The notes: generated by a model not told the origin, from the letters alone. Positions 16,440-26,312 are shown, counted from the first letter of the stretch. The stretch: 64,000 nt of DNA from JALYGY01 sp963800975 (GCA_963800975.1 CAWDDB010000008.1:992001-1056000), one strand, 5' to 3'. Numbers and translations are program-made.

Positions 16440-17233
16440 CTAGAGAAAACCGATCTGTATCACGCCGAGGGCGGCGAGCAGCACGATGAGGATGGGCTGG
16501 TGGACCAGGTAGATAAACAGCGAGTTACGCCCGAGGGGCTGGAGGGGCCTCGTGACCAGCGGCGCCTTGCGCGCGAAGACCTCGGGCCTCTTGCCACCCC
16601 CGTAGAGCATGTTCCCGGCGAACAGGCCGAGTAGCACCACCCCGAACCAGGGAAGCAGGGGCCGGTAGTCTGGCATGACGAGGTTCTCCGGCACCACGCC
16701 GAACGGGAGCAACCACGGGCTCTCCGAAGAGATGCCCTCGATACGCATGTAGACCCCGATCGCTATCAGCCCGAGCCCGAGAAAGAGGTTCGCGAACCGG
16801 TACCCCAGGAGCGGGTAGGCGAGGATGATGGAGACGCCGATCAGCTGCAAGATACCGAACGCGACCACCCCCATCCCGAAAACGAGGAAGACCGCGGTAA
16901 GCGCCAGGCCGTAGGCCAGGATCCGAGCCCCCTGAGCAAGTACTTGGCGAATAGGCTGCGGCCCGGCTCCCTCTGCCTGGTCCTGGAGTAGCTGATGGCG
17001 AGGGAGACGCCGACAAGGAAGAGGAAAGTGCTGGCCGTGGCGTCCGCGAAGCGCGCCCAGGACCCGGAGGTGGCGTCGATATCGTAGCCGCCGAAGTAGT
17101 CGAGGTCATACGCCAGGTGGTAGACGACCATCATCGCTATTGCGATCCCGCGGGCGGCGTCAACCTCCCAGAACCTCTGTCCTTCGCTGCCCTTCGAGCC
17201 CATACCCTCGCCCCTGTCGCGTGCCGGGATCAT
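16440..17233 (-). pseudogene. DUF1624 / HGSNAT-like membrane protein, broken by one frameshift
   Basis: The start (RFWEVDAARGIAIAMMVVYHLAYDL) matches the DUF1624/heparan-alpha-glucosaminide acetyltransferase catalytic family, and several membrane helices follow. The frame shifts near 16920-16932, next to a run of five C, after which the protein continues as ILAYGLALTAVFLVFG... through LVHQPILIVLLAALGV to 16440. Joined length is about 263 residues, normal for the family. The ATG at 17203 is an alternative start. It lies upstream of glmS on the same strand, separated by 421 bp holding the glmS leader and ribozyme. Function unknown; the break is probably a sequencing error. Confidence 0.8.
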
Positions 17234-17263
17234 AACTCACGCCCCATCGGGTAGGATTCGGGG

Positions 17264-17747
17264 GTGGCAAACGGGAGAGAGTTCAGGATTCGGCCCGGCC
17301 GCCGGGAAGACGCTTCGGAGGCGGCTCGGCTCTGGATGCAGAGCGCCGAGGAGCACACGGAGCACGACGAGATCTACGCCACCGCGCGCGGGGCCGAGGC
17401 CGTGATGCGCCGCTTTCTCGCGGACCTCGCGGCGAGCAGCCACTCCTTCCTCTTCGTCGCCGAGTCTGGCGGTCGGACCGTCGGGTTTATCTCGGGCGAG
17501 CTACGAGAGGGCTCGCCCACCTTCCGCCAGAGAACCTGGGCCTCCGTGGACGACGTGTTCGTCGAGCCGGAGAGCAGGAGCCTCGGTATCGGCCGGGCGC
17601 TCCTCGAAGAGCGTCGAAGCGTGGGCCAGGGAGCGCGGCGCCAGCGGAATCTCCCTGCAGGTCGCGGCCGCCAACGGCAGAGGCCGAAGGTTCTACGAGC
17701 AACTCGGCTTCCGCGAGGTGTCGGTCTACGAGGTTCTCGAGTTTTAG
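17264..17747 (+). pseudogene. GNAT family acetyltransferase, broken by one frameshift
   Basis: The N-terminal part (FRIRPGRREDASEAARLW... DVFVEPESRSLGIGRALLEE) reads from the GTG at 17264. After about 17610 the frame shifts and the expected ending, VEAWARERGASGISLQVAAA through RRFYEQLGFREVSVYEVLEF, continues to a TAG at 17745-17747. The acetyl-CoA loop is intact (RSLGIGRALL). TAGGAT at 17252-17257 sits 6 nt before the GTG with no ribosome site, suggesting a leaderless mRNA. The substrate is unknown. It is convergent with pcaC. Confidence 0.75.
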
Positions 17748-17799
17748 AGCGCGCCTGCTTCGCAGGCTCCCGGTTCGCCACGCGCGGCCGCGGCGTGCT

Positions 17800-18180
17800 C
17801 TAGGAACGCTCGGCGAGGACTTGCCGCGCTACGGCGAAGGCGGAGTTTGCCGCCGGGACGCCGCAGTAGACGGCGCATTGCAGGAAGATCTCCCCTATCT
17901 CGGTCTCGCTCAGGCCGTTTCGCAGGGCGCCGCGAACGTGCAGCTCGAGCTCATCGAGTCTGCCCAACGCCACAAGCGCGGTCAGGGTGATAGCGCTGCG
18001 CGTCTTGCGGTCCAGGCCGGGGCGGGACCAGATCTCGCCCCACGCGTAGCGGGTGATCAGGTCCTGAAAGTCCTCTGTGAACCCGGTAGTGCGCTCTGCG
18101 GCGGCATCGACGTAGGCGTCGCCCAGTACCTCTCGGCGGGCCCGCATACCGCGTTCGTAGGCCGCATCCTCCTGGCTCAT
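17800..18180 (-). CDS. pcaC: 4-carboxymuconolactone decarboxylase
   Basis: PcaC converts gamma-carboxymuconolactone to beta-ketoadipate enol-lactone. The 126-residue protein is a complete CMD-fold subunit (GMRARREVLGDAYVDAA..., LDRKTRSAITLTALVALGRLDELELHVRGALRNGLSETEIGEI), the usual length for PcaC. It is the last gene of the pca operon; its ATG overlaps the pcaD stop by 4 bp (ATGA). In many actinobacteria PcaD and PcaC are fused as PcaL; here they are separate but coupled. Confidence 0.93.
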   Translation of the reverse strand: MSQEDAAYERGMRARREVLGDAYVDAAAERTTGFTEDFQDLITRYAWGEIWSRPGLDRKTRSAITLTALVALGRLDELELHVRGALRNGLSETEIGEIFLQCAVYCGVPAANSAFAVARQVLAERS

Positions 18181-18967
18181 GTCCCCTGCTCCGCGTCCAG
18201 GTGGTTCAGGATCTCGTTCGTGACCCACTCGGGCTGTTCCATGTTCGCCAGGTGGGAGACGTTGGGTATCACCTCGAAGCGGGCGCCCGGGATGGAATCG
18301 CCGATGAGCTGGCCGTGCTCGGGCGGGGTCGCCGGGTCTTCCGAGCCAGAGATAACGAGCGTCGGGGCGGATATGCGAGCCAAGCCTGTCCCTGAAGGTC
18401 CATGTCCCGGATCGCCGCGCAGCACGCGGCGTAGCCCTCGGGGTGCGTATCGCGCAGCATCTGGGCGGCCTTCTCCACCTTCTCCGGGTTGGCGGAGACG
18501 AAGTCCTCGGTAAACCAGCGTGCCAGCACGCCCTCGACGAGTGGCTCCATGCCCTCCTCGGTTGCGACCTTGATGCGCTCATCCCAGAGCTCTCTCGGGC
18601 CGAGCAGGGCCGAGGTGCAACAAAGCACGAGGCGCTCCACGCGCTCGGGCGCCTCGCTCGCGATCCACATGCCCACCATACCCCCGATGGAGAGCCCGCA
18701 CCACGAGAAGCGCTCGATCCCGAGCCCGTCGAGCATAGCCAGGGCGTCGCGGCCGAGGTCCTCTATCCGGTACGGGCCCGGGGGGACGGGCGAACCGCCG
18801 TGGCCGCGGTGGTCGTAGCGCAGCACCGCGAACCACTCGCCCAACGCGGGCGCCTGATCGTCCCACATCCGAAGGTTCGTGCCCAGGGAGTTGGACATCA
18901 CGAGCACGGGCGCGTCCTCGAGGCCCTCCAGCACGCGGTGCAGCTCGACGGTGGTGGCGTCTGTCAT
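18177..18967 (-). pseudogene. pcaD: 3-oxoadipate enol-lactonase, broken by one frameshift
   Basis: This alpha/beta hydrolase hydrolyses beta-ketoadipate enol-lactone to beta-ketoadipate. The nucleophile elbow CGLSIGGMVG lies near residue 98, with the upstream LRYDHRGHGGS typical of PcaD. The frame breaks near 18382-18395, after IRDMDLQG, and the C-terminal part with the acid and His (APTLVISGSEDPATPPEHG, NVSHLANME) continues in another frame to 18177. The ATG overlaps the pcaB stop, and the stop overlaps the pcaC start, so coupling is preserved. One missing or extra base, likely a sequencing error, explains the break. Confidence 0.88.
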
Positions 18968-20326
18968 TCCGTTACCTCCTTGCGGTAAAGCTCGAGCGCC
19001 CGATCCACGAAGACCCCGGCCGAACCGAGGTAGCTCGCCGGATCGAGCGCGGCGTCGATCTCTTCGGGAGAGAGGGCTTCGCGGATCTCTGCGTCGCCAA
19101 GCAGCTCCTCGCGAAACGGCTTTCCGGACGTCGGTGGCCCGCCTGGCGACCGCTTCGACCAGCTCGTGCGCCCTGAGCCTTCCGAGACGCTCGGACGCCG
19201 CGGTGGTGACGTTCTCCGCCAGGAGCATCCCCCCCGTCGCGTCAAGGTTCTCGCGCATCTTTTCCGGACGGACCTCCAGGCCATCGGTTACCTCGTGGAT
19301 CGCGGCGGCGGCCCCGCCGCACAGGGCGAGCGCGTCGGAGAGGGCCTCCCACTCTGCGTGCCACGCGCCGGCGGCCCGCTCGTGCTCCTGCGCCATCGCG
19401 GCCCCCAGGGTGCGCGCGAGGTCCTGCGCCCGGCGGGCGTTCGCGCCGGCGGTCACGCAGAGGATGGGGTTCCTTTTGTGGGGCAGCGTCGAGGAGCCGC
19501 CGCGTCCAGGTCCGGCGGGCTCGGCGACCTCCCCGACCTCGGTCTGGGAAAGCAGGATGACGTCGTACGAGATCTTGGCCAGGACCCCCGCGAGGAGCGA
19601 GAGCGCGCCCGCAAGCTCGGCGATCCTGGTCCGGTCCGTGTGCCAGGGCAGCGCGGGCTCGGCGAGGTCCAGCTCCCGCGCGAACTCCCCGAGAACCTGC
19701 ACGCCGGAGCCGCCGAGAGAGGCGAGCGTCCCGGCCGCCCCGCCCAGCTGCGCCGCCAGGCGTGTGGAGCGAACCTCGACTAGCCTGATCCTGGCCTCCA
19801 GCACCGCCGCAAGCCAGCCAGCCGCCTTGAGGCCGAAGGTGGTCGGCAGGGCCTGTTGCAGCAGGGTGCGCCCCGGCATAAGCGTTTCGCGGTAGGTCTC
19901 GGAGAGGCGGGCGCAGGCTTCCGCGATGCCGTCCACCTCGGCCAGGATCAGGCCAAGCGCTCGCCGCGAGACTAGCATCGCCGCCGTATCCGTGATGTCC
20001 TGGCTTGTCGCCCCCACGTGGACGTACCGAGCGGCGTCTTCGGAGACCCCCGAGACCGCCTCGGTGAGCGCCCGCACCAGGGCCGGGACGGGGTTTCCCT
20101 GGGGTGCGCCCGCCTCCCCGATCTGCTCCGGGTCGAAGAGCGCCACGTCGCAGCGGGAGGCGATGATCTCCGCGGCGCGCGCGGGAACGACGCCGACCCT
20201 CGCCTCCGCCGCGGCCAGCGCCGCCTCGGCCTCGAGCATGGCCCCGAGCCACGCGCGGCCCGAGACGGCCTCCCGCATCCTCTTCGGGACGAAGATTGGC
20301 TCGAACAACCCCTCACCCAAGCCCAA
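18964..20326 (-). pseudogene. pcaB: 3-carboxy-cis,cis-muconate cycloisomerase, broken by one frameshift
   Basis: This fumarase/aspartase-superfamily enzyme lactonises 3-carboxymuconate. Motifs include VHVGATSQDITDTA, the signature GRGGSSTLPHKRNPI near residue 275 and LDATGGMLLAENVTTAASE. Near 19125-19135 the frame shifts; the expected C-terminus (SGKPFREELLGDAEIREAL... YRKEVTE) continues in another frame to the stop at 18964, which overlaps the pcaD start. Joined length is about 453 residues, normal for PcaB. The start is one of several closely spaced TTG codons near 20326. Confidence 0.88.
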
Positions 20327-20408
20327 GCATCCGAAAAGTTCCCGCGATGACAGGGTCTCGACCCGTCACGCTCGCTTTCCCCGATGCCCGACACCCGATG
20401 GCTGACGC

Positions 20409-20978
20409 CTAGACATCGAGAAACGCGGTCTGCTTCTCGCCCTGCAGGTGGATGTCGAACTCGTATGCGCCGTCCAGGCGGCGCGAGATCAGGGTCGCGC
20501 GCAGGTCGGGGGCACCGATGGAGGAGAGCAGAGGATCCTTCGCGTTGGCCTCCTCTTCATCGGGGAAGTAGATCCGGGTAGCGAGCTGCTTCAGCAACCC
20601 GCGGGCGAAGACGAGGACGTTGATGTGCGGAGCCTGCGTTCCCTTTTCGAGACCCGGCACGGCGCCGGGCTTGACCGTCACGAACGCGTAGCGTCCCTCG
20701 GCATCGGTGGAGCAGCGGCCGAACCCGGCGAAGCCCCCCTCGAGCGGCACGTCGTCGCGCCGGTCCTCGGGGTGCGCGTAGCGGCCGGCGCGGTTGGCCT
20801 GCCAGATCTCCACCATCGCGTCGGGGGCCGGCTCGCCGGCGCCGTCGTACACCGCGCCTACGACCCTGACCGCATCGGGGTCACCGGGCGGTACGAGGCG
20901 TTCGCCCCCCTCGAAGGGCAGGGCGAAGTGAAAAAAGGGGCCGATGGTCTGGGACGGGGTCTGTGGCAGCGCCCCCAT
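20409..20978 (-). CDS. pcaG: Protocatechuate 3,4-dioxygenase alpha subunit
   Basis: The alpha subunit pairs with PcaH to form the ring-cleaving intradiol dioxygenase. The 189-residue protein starts MGALPQTPSQTIGPFFHFALP and contains VEIWQANRAGRYAHP, FGRCSTDAEGRYAFVTVKPGAV and HINVLVFARG. It lacks the complete Tyr/Tyr/His/His iron-ligand set seen in PcaH, as expected for the alpha chain. The ATG shares one base with the pcaH stop (TGATG), which fixes the start over a longer upstream frame. Confidence 0.95.
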   Translation of the reverse strand: MGALPQTPSQTIGPFFHFALPFEGGERLVPPGDPDAVRVVGAVYDGAGEPAPDAMVEIWQANRAGRYAHPEDRRDDVPLEGGFAGFGRCSTDAEGRYAFVTVKPGAVPGLEKGTQAPHINVLVFARGLLKQLATRIYFPDEEEANAKDPLLSSIGAPDLRATLISRRLDGAYEFDIHLQGEKQTAFLDV

Positions 20979-21694
20979 CAGTGCTCCATCGGGGTCGCTG
21001 CGCGGCCACGCAGCACGATGTCGAAGCGGTAGCCCAGCGCCCACTCCGGCTCGGTCGTCTCCAGGTCAAAGCTCGAGACCAGGCGCTGCCTGGCTTCGGC
21101 ATCACGCACCGAGTTGAAGATCGGGTCCTGCCCGAACAGCGGATCGCCGGGGAAATACATCTGGGTGATGAGCCTCGTGGCGAAGGCCGGTCCGAAGAGC
21201 GAGAAGTGGATGTGGGCCGGGCGCCAGGCGTTGTGGTGGTTCCCCCACGGGTAGGCCCCCGGTTTGACGGTCACGAACCGGTAGCGGCCCTCGCCGTCGG
21301 TGATGCACCTGCCGGCGCCGGCGAAGTTGGGGTCGAGCGGGGCGGGATGCCTGTCCCCCGCGTGGGTGTAACGGCCGGCAGCGTTGGCCTGCCAGATCTC
21401 GACGAGGCTGTCCATTACGGGCCGCCCGTCGCCGTCGAGCACGCGTCCGGTAACGACGATGCGCTCCCCGAGCGGCTCGCCCTCGAACTGTCGCGTGAGG
21501 TCGTTGTCGAGTGGGCCAACCTTCTCGTGTCCGTAGGCAGGACCCGTAATCTCGGAGAGGGTATGCGGCGCTATCACGAGGGGCTTGTCGGGAGCGCGCA
21601 GGTGGGTGGCCCTGTAGTCGGGGTACCGGTAAGGTGGATCCGCCCCGGCGTCGCGCCGGTAACCCGCGGGCACGCTCTCCCTACTGCGCTCCAC
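20978..21694 (-). CDS. pcaH: Protocatechuate 3,4-dioxygenase beta subunit
   Basis: This catalytic, Fe(III)-binding subunit converts protocatechuate and O2 to 3-carboxy-cis,cis-muconate. The 238-residue protein shows LVEIWQANAAGRYTH (first Tyr ligand), FAGAGRCITDGEGRYRFVTVKPGAYPW (second Tyr) and RPAHIHFSLFG (two His ligands). It starts at GTG 21694 with a GGGAGGG ribosome site 4 nt upstream, 10 bp beyond the pckA stop, and ends coupled to pcaG. Confidence 0.95.
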   Translation of the reverse strand: MERSRESVPAGYRRDAGADPPYRYPDYRATHLRAPDKPLVIAPHTLSEITGPAYGHEKVGPLDNDLTRQFEGEPLGERIVVTGRVLDGDGRPVMDSLVEIWQANAAGRYTHAGDRHPAPLDPNFAGAGRCITDGEGRYRFVTVKPGAYPWGNHHNAWRPAHIHFSLFGPAFATRLITQMYFPGDPLFGQDPIFNSVRDAEARQRLVSSFDLETTEPEWALGYRFDIVLRGRAATPMEH

Positions 21695-21704
21695 GCGACC
21701 CTCC

Positions 21705-23348
21705 CTAATCTTCTGCCTCCGGGCCAGGATCGCCAGGACCGGCGTTCTTGACTTCCTGCGAGACGTCGGACTCGAACCCCTCGAAGTTCTCCCGGAAGAG
21801 CTCCGCCAGCTTTCTAGCCTGCGCGTCGTAGGCGTCGACGTCGTCCCAGGTTTCGCGCGGGTCGAGCACCCCGGTGGGCACGCCCGGTACGCTGGTCGGC
21901 ACCCGCAAACCGAAGAAAGGCTCCTCGCGGGTCTTCACGCCCTCGAGCCTCCCCGAGACGGCCGCCCGCGCCATCGCCCTCGTGTGGGGAAGGCTGATCC
22001 TCTCCCCTACCCCGTACGGGCCGCCCGTCCAGCCGGTGTTCAGCAGGTAGACCCGGGTACCTTGCGCCCTCAGCCTCTCGGAGAGCATCTGGGCGTAGGT
22101 GGTCGCGGGCAGGGGCAGGAAAGGCGCCCCGAAGCACGTCGAAAACGTGGCCTCGACCTCCGCCTCCATCTCCGCCTCGGTCCCGGCCAGCTTGGCCGTG
22201 TACCCGGAGAGGAACCAGTAGGCCGCCTGATCCGGGGTAAGCGAGGCTATAGGGGGCAGAACGCCGAAGGCGTCGGCAGTGAGGAATAGCACGGCCTCGG
22301 GGTGTCCCCCCCGCCCGGATGGCACGTGGTTGGCCACGGACTCGAGCGGGTAGGCGGCGCGGGTGTTCTCGGTCGCCGAGCGGTCCGAGTAGTCCACCTT
22401 GCGGCTCTGGCGGTCCACTGCCACGTTCTCGAGTACGGCCCCGAAACGCAGGGCCTCGTAGATCTGGGGCTCGTTCTCGGGAGAGAGGTCGATAGTCTTG
22501 GCGTAGCAGCCGCCCTCGAAGTTGAATACGCCCCCGTCCTCGCCCTCGGACCAGCCGTGCTCGTCGTCACCGATGAGCCTGCGCAGGGGGTCAGCCGAGA
22601 GCGTGGTCTTGCCCGTCCCCGAGAGGCCGAAGAAGAGCGCGACGTCCCCACCATCTCCGTCGTTCGCTTCGCCCACGTTGGCCGAGCAGTGCATCGGGAA
22701 TACGCCGTACTCGGTAGGCAGCACGAAGTTGAGCACGCCGAAGATGCCCTTCTTGATCTCCCCCGCGTAGGCCGTGCCGCAGATGAGCACGACCCTCCGG
22801 GAGAAGTCCACGCCCACGAAGGTCTCGGAGTTCGTCCCGTCCTCCTCCGGCTCGGCGAGGTAGCCGGGGACGGAGAGCACCGTCCAGTCCGGCTCGAAGG
22901 ACTCGATCTCGTCCTCCGATGGACGCCGGAAGAGCTGGCGGGCGAAGAGGGCGTGCCAGGCGTGCTCGGCTACGACCTGCACGTCGAGGCGGTAGCGCGG
23001 GTCGGCCCCCGCGAAGGCGTCCACCACGTAGAACTCTTCGAGGTTGCTCAGGTACGCGGTGGCCTTATCTAGCAAGGCGGAGAAGGCGTCCGGGGAGAAC
23101 GGCTGGTTCACGCTTCCCCACGCGACGCGATCCCTGGTGGTCTCGTCTTCGACGATGAACTTGTCCTTGGGCGAGCGCCCGGTGCGCTTGCCGGTGCGGG
23201 CTACTATCGCCCCGTTCCCGGCGAGCATCGCCTCCCGCCTCCTTACCGCCGCCTCGACGAGGCGCGCTGGGGGCAGGTTCTCGTGGATGGCGCCGAAACG
23301 GTTTAGCCCTAGGGCGCCAAATACTTCCCTGCGTTCCGAAAGATCCAT
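21705..23348 (-). CDS. pckA: Phosphoenolpyruvate carboxykinase (ATP)
   Basis: PckA converts oxaloacetate plus ATP to PEP, the entry to gluconeogenesis. The 547-residue protein has the ATP-type P-loop GLSGTGKTTLSA near residue 240, ARTGKRTGRSPKDKFIVED at the N-terminus, and GTAYAGEIKKGIFG. Many actinobacteria use the unrelated GTP enzyme; this is the ATP form. It lies inside the pca operon, 47 bp after pcaF and 10 bp before pcaH, with a CAGGAGGAG ribosome site. The location makes sense: growth on aromatics yields succinyl-CoA and needs gluconeogenesis. Confidence 0.95.
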   Translation of the reverse strand: MDLSERREVFGALGLNRFGAIHENLPPARLVEAAVRRREAMLAGNGAIVARTGKRTGRSPKDKFIVEDETTRDRVAWGSVNQPFSPDAFSALLDKATAYLSNLEEFYVVDAFAGADPRYRLDVQVVAEHAWHALFARQLFRRPSEDEIESFEPDWTVLSVPGYLAEPEEDGTNSETFVGVDFSRRVVLICGTAYAGEIKKGIFGVLNFVLPTEYGVFPMHCSANVGEANDGDGGDVALFFGLSGTGKTTLSADPLRRLIGDDEHGWSEGEDGGVFNFEGGCYAKTIDLSPENEPQIYEALRFGAVLENVAVDRQSRKVDYSDRSATENTRAAYPLESVANHVPSGRGGHPEAVLFLTADAFGVLPPIASLTPDQAAYWFLSGYTAKLAGTEAEMEAEVEATFSTCFGAPFLPLPATTYAQMLSERLRAQGTRVYLLNTGWTGGPYGVGERISLPHTRAMARAAVSGRLEGVKTREEPFFGLRVPTSVPGVPTGVLDPRETWDDVDAYDAQARKLAELFRENFEGFESDVSQEVKNAGPGDPGPEAED

Positions 23349-23395
23349 AGCCCTCTAGCTCCTCCTGTCCTGGTACTTTCCTCTTGCCGGTACTT

Positions 23396-24670
23396 TCACG
23401 AGGCCCTCTCGACGACCATCGCGATGCCCTGTCCGACCCCGATGCACATCGTCGCCAGCCCGAACTCGACCTCCGGTCTGCGGCCCATCTCGTGCACGAG
23501 GGTCGTCAGGATCCTCGCTCCCGAAGCCCCGAGGGGGTGTCCCAGGGCGATCGCCCCGCCGTTGGGGTTGAGCCTCTCGTCCTCCGGATCCATCTCCCAC
23601 TCGTGCAGGACCGCGAGCGACTGCGCCGCGAATGCCTCGTTTAGCTCCACCAGCCCGACGTCGGCCAGCTCGATGCCGGCCCGGTCCAGCGCTTTCCGGG
23701 TCGCGGGCACCGGCCCTATACCCATAACCCTCGGTGGTACGCCCGCCACTGCCATGCTCCGTATCTTAGCCATTGGCTCAAGCCCGCGCGCCTCGGCGTA
23801 CTCTCGCGATGCCACAAGCACGGCCGCGGCCCCGTCGTTGAGGGAGCTGGAGTTGCCCGCGGTTACGCTCCCGCCCTCCCTGAAAGCCGGCCTGAGTGCG
23901 CCGAGCTTATCGAGCGTCGTGTCCCGCCTCGGTCCCTCGTCTGCCTCCACGACGGTCTCGGCCTTGCGCGTCCTGACCTCGACCGGCACGATCTCCTCCC
24001 GGAGACGCTTCTCGTCCTGGGCGGCTACCGCTTTCTGGTGGCTGCGCAGCGCGAACCTGTCCTGGCGCTCGCGCGAGATGTCGTAGGTCCGCGCCAGCTC
24101 CTCGGGTTTCTCTTCCCCGGCGCTCAGGCGAAAGCGTTCCTCGGCGAGGTTCTCGGCGGTCATCCCGAGGGAGTCGGTATGCCCCATCTCCTCCATCATC
24201 GGGTTCACGAAGCGCCAGCCAAGCGTGGTATCGTACATCGTCGCGTGCCCGGTCGGGTAAGCGCGCTCGGGCTTGGGCATAGCAAAAGGCGCGCGGCTCA
24301 TGGACTCGACCCCGCCGCCGACGTAGACGTCTGCCTCGCCGACCATCACGGCGCGAGCGGCGTTCGCCACGGCCTCGAGACCCGAGCCGCAGAGCCTGTT
24401 CACGGTGGCGCCCGCGACGGTGTCCGGGAACCCCGCCAGGAGCAGGCTCATCCTCGCCACGTCGCGGTTGTCCTCGCCAGCCTGGTTGGCACAGCCGAAG
24501 TAGACGTCCTCTGCCTCCCCGAGCGGGACCCCCGCGCGATCCATGAGGGCCGAGAGCGCGGCAGCGCCGAGGTCGTCTGGCCTGACGGCGGCCAGGGAGC
24601 CTCCGTGTCGTCCCACCGGCGTCCGGACCGCGCCCACGATCCAGGCCTCGCGTGCTCCGGCGTGGCTCAT
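23396..24670 (-). CDS. pcaF: Beta-ketoadipyl-CoA thiolase
   Basis: PcaF splits beta-ketoadipyl-CoA into succinyl-CoA and acetyl-CoA, the last step of the pathway. The 424-residue thiolase has the nucleophile Cys in NRLCGSGLEAVANAAR (near residue 91), the NGGAIALGHPLGASGARI motif and the C-terminal Cys motif TMCIGVGQGIAMVVE. The ATG at 24670 overlaps the pcaJ stop (ATGA). The context of pcaIJ supports PcaF over a general acetyl-CoA acetyltransferase. Confidence 0.93.
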   Translation of the reverse strand: MSHAGAREAWIVGAVRTPVGRHGGSLAAVRPDDLGAAALSALMDRAGVPLGEAEDVYFGCANQAGEDNRDVARMSLLLAGFPDTVAGATVNRLCGSGLEAVANAARAVMVGEADVYVGGGVESMSRAPFAMPKPERAYPTGHATMYDTTLGWRFVNPMMEEMGHTDSLGMTAENLAEERFRLSAGEEKPEELARTYDISRERQDRFALRSHQKAVAAQDEKRLREEIVPVEVRTRKAETVVEADEGPRRDTTLDKLGALRPAFREGGSVTAGNSSSLNDGAAAVLVASREYAEARGLEPMAKIRSMAVAGVPPRVMGIGPVPATRKALDRAGIELADVGLVELNEAFAAQSLAVLHEWEMDPEDERLNPNGGAIALGHPLGASGARILTTLVHEMGRRPEVEFGLATMCIGVGQGIAMVVERAS

Positions 24671-25461
24671 CGCGCGCCTCCCCTCGCCGCCTCGGTCCTC
24701 GCCCGCAGGTCTCGCAGCACCTCGAGCTCCTGGTCCGTCGGGGGATCCGTGGTCTCGACGTTCGCGGCGACCCGCAGCTCCCACCCCGTGGCCTCCCTCG
24801 CCTCCTCGACGGAGGCGCCGCGGTGCAAGGCCGCGAGGGTCAGCTCCTTCGTCTCGGGGTCGGGCCTAAGGACGCCGAGGTCGGTGATCACGACCGTAGG
24901 TCCGCCACCCGCGTAGCCGAGCCTCTCGCGGGAATCCCCGCCCGCGCCGTGCCCGACCGAGGTGACGAAGGCTAGCTCCCGCACGAAGGCGCGCGGCTTG
25001 TGACGGAGCATGATGATCACCTCCCTGGCCGAGGCGGCGATCTCGGGCGCCCCGCCCGCACCGGGCAGCCTGACCTTCGGGTCGCCGTAAGCACCGACGA
25101 CGGTGGTGTTGATGTTGGCGAACCGGTCTATCTGGGCCGCGCCCAGGAAGCCCACGTCCACCCGCCCCGCCTGCAGCCAGTAGTTGAAGACCTCGGGCAC
25201 CGGGACGACCGAGTCGGCGTGCTCCGCCAGGACGCCGTCGCCGATGCTCAGCGGCAAGACGTCTGGCTTCGCGCCGAGAGTGCCGGACTCGTAGATGAGA
25301 AAGCACCCGGGCGCGTGCGTGGCCCTGGCCAGGTTCGCGGCCTCGCTCGGGAGCCCGATGCCCACGAAGCACACGGCCCCGTCTCCGAGTTCCCTGGAGG
25401 CTGCCACCGTCATCATCTCGTCGGTCGAGTAGGGGGCAACTTTTTCGTCGGTGTCCGTCAT
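24667..25461 (-). CDS. pcaJ: 3-oxoadipate CoA-transferase subunit B
   Basis: PcaI and PcaJ move CoA from succinyl-CoA to beta-ketoadipate. The 264-residue protein begins MTDTDEKVAPYSTDEMMTVA. It carries GIGLPSEAANLARATHAPG and the catalytic glutamate region IYESGTLGAKP near residue 57, then FNYWLQAGRVDVGFLGAAQID, typical of CoA-transferase beta subunits. The ATG at 25461 overlaps the pcaI stop by 4 bp, and the stop overlaps pcaF. Confidence 0.92.
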   Translation of the reverse strand: MTDTDEKVAPYSTDEMMTVAASRELGDGAVCFVGIGLPSEAANLARATHAPGCFLIYESGTLGAKPDVLPLSIGDGVLAEHADSVVPVPEVFNYWLQAGRVDVGFLGAAQIDRFANINTTVVGAYGDPKVRLPGAGGAPEIAASAREVIIMLRHKPRAFVRELAFVTSVGHGAGGDSRERLGYAGGGPTVVITDLGVLRPDPETKELTLAALHRGASVEEAREATGWELRVAANVETTDPPTDQELEVLRDLRARTEAARGGAR

Positions 25462-26312
25462 CGGACCGCCTCCTCGCGGATGCTCCTCTGGTATTCGGCG
25501 AAGTCTTCCGTCCCGAGGATGTGCCTCTCCATCCAGCCCTGGAACGCCTCCCTGTCGCGCCCGATCGGGTCCCAAGCTTCGTAGAAGGCGTTGTCGCGGT
25601 CGTAGTAGCCGTCGGCGTAGGAGGGATGCGCGCCGAAGGGCACCACAGAGATCGCATCCACGACGATAGAGGGCAGGACCACCTGGAAGGGGTGTGGCGC
25701 AAGCTCGTCCACCACCTCCTCGACCGTCACGATTGCCTTCTTCGCGGACATCACGGCCTCCTTCTGGATGCCAACGATACCCCAGATCGCCACGTTCCCC
25801 CGCCGGTCGGCCTGCTGGGCGTGGATTATCGCGACGTCGGGGTTGATGGCCGGCACCGCCATCAACTCCTCTCCCGTGAAGGGGCACGTGACGGGCGCTA
25901 TCGTCTTCGTCACCTTCGGGAGGTCGGTGCCGACGTACCCACGCAGCACCGCAAAGGGCAGGTTGGAGGCGCCGGCGACGTAGCGGTTCGCCATGCCGGC
26001 GTGGGAGTGCTCCTCGATCTCGAGCGGCCGCGGCCAGCCGTTCTCGACGGCGTCACGGAAGCGATGCAGGGATCCCACGCCCGGGTTGCCGCCCCAGGAG
26101 AAGACGAGCTTCGAAGCACACCCCATCCCGATCATCTGGTCGTAGATCAGGTCGGGCGTCATCCTGACGAGCGCGAGTTCGCGCCTCTCCTGTCGTACGA
26201 TCTCGTGCGCGGCCGCGGTCGGGATCAGGTGCGTGAAACCCTCGAGCGCGACCATATCCCCGTCGCCTACCAGCCCTGCGACAGCCTCCCGCAAGCTCAC
26301 TACCTCAGCCAC
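25458..26312 (-). CDS. pcaI: 3-oxoadipate CoA-transferase subunit A
   Basis: This is the first gene of the pca operon. The 284-residue alpha subunit shows MVALEGFTHLIPTAAAHEIVRQ, VFSWGGNPGVGSLHRFRDA, YVGTDLPKV and ADRRGNVAIWGIVG. It starts at GTG 26312 with GAGGAGG four bases upstream. The 181 bp between it and the divergent gene at 26494 must hold the operon promoter; no clear operator or regulator gene was recognised nearby. Confidence 0.92.
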   Translation of the reverse strand: MAEVVSLREAVAGLVGDGDMVALEGFTHLIPTAAAHEIVRQERRELALVRMTPDLIYDQMIGMGCASKLVFSWGGNPGVGSLHRFRDAVENGWPRPLEIEEHSHAGMANRYVAGASNLPFAVLRGYVGTDLPKVTKTIAPVTCPFTGEELMAVPAINPDVAIIHAQQADRRGNVAIWGIVGIQKEAVMSAKKAIVTVEEVVDELAPHPFQVVLPSIVVDAISVVPFGAHPSYADGYYDRDNAFYEAWDPIGRDREAFQGWMERHILGTEDFAEYQRSIREEAVR

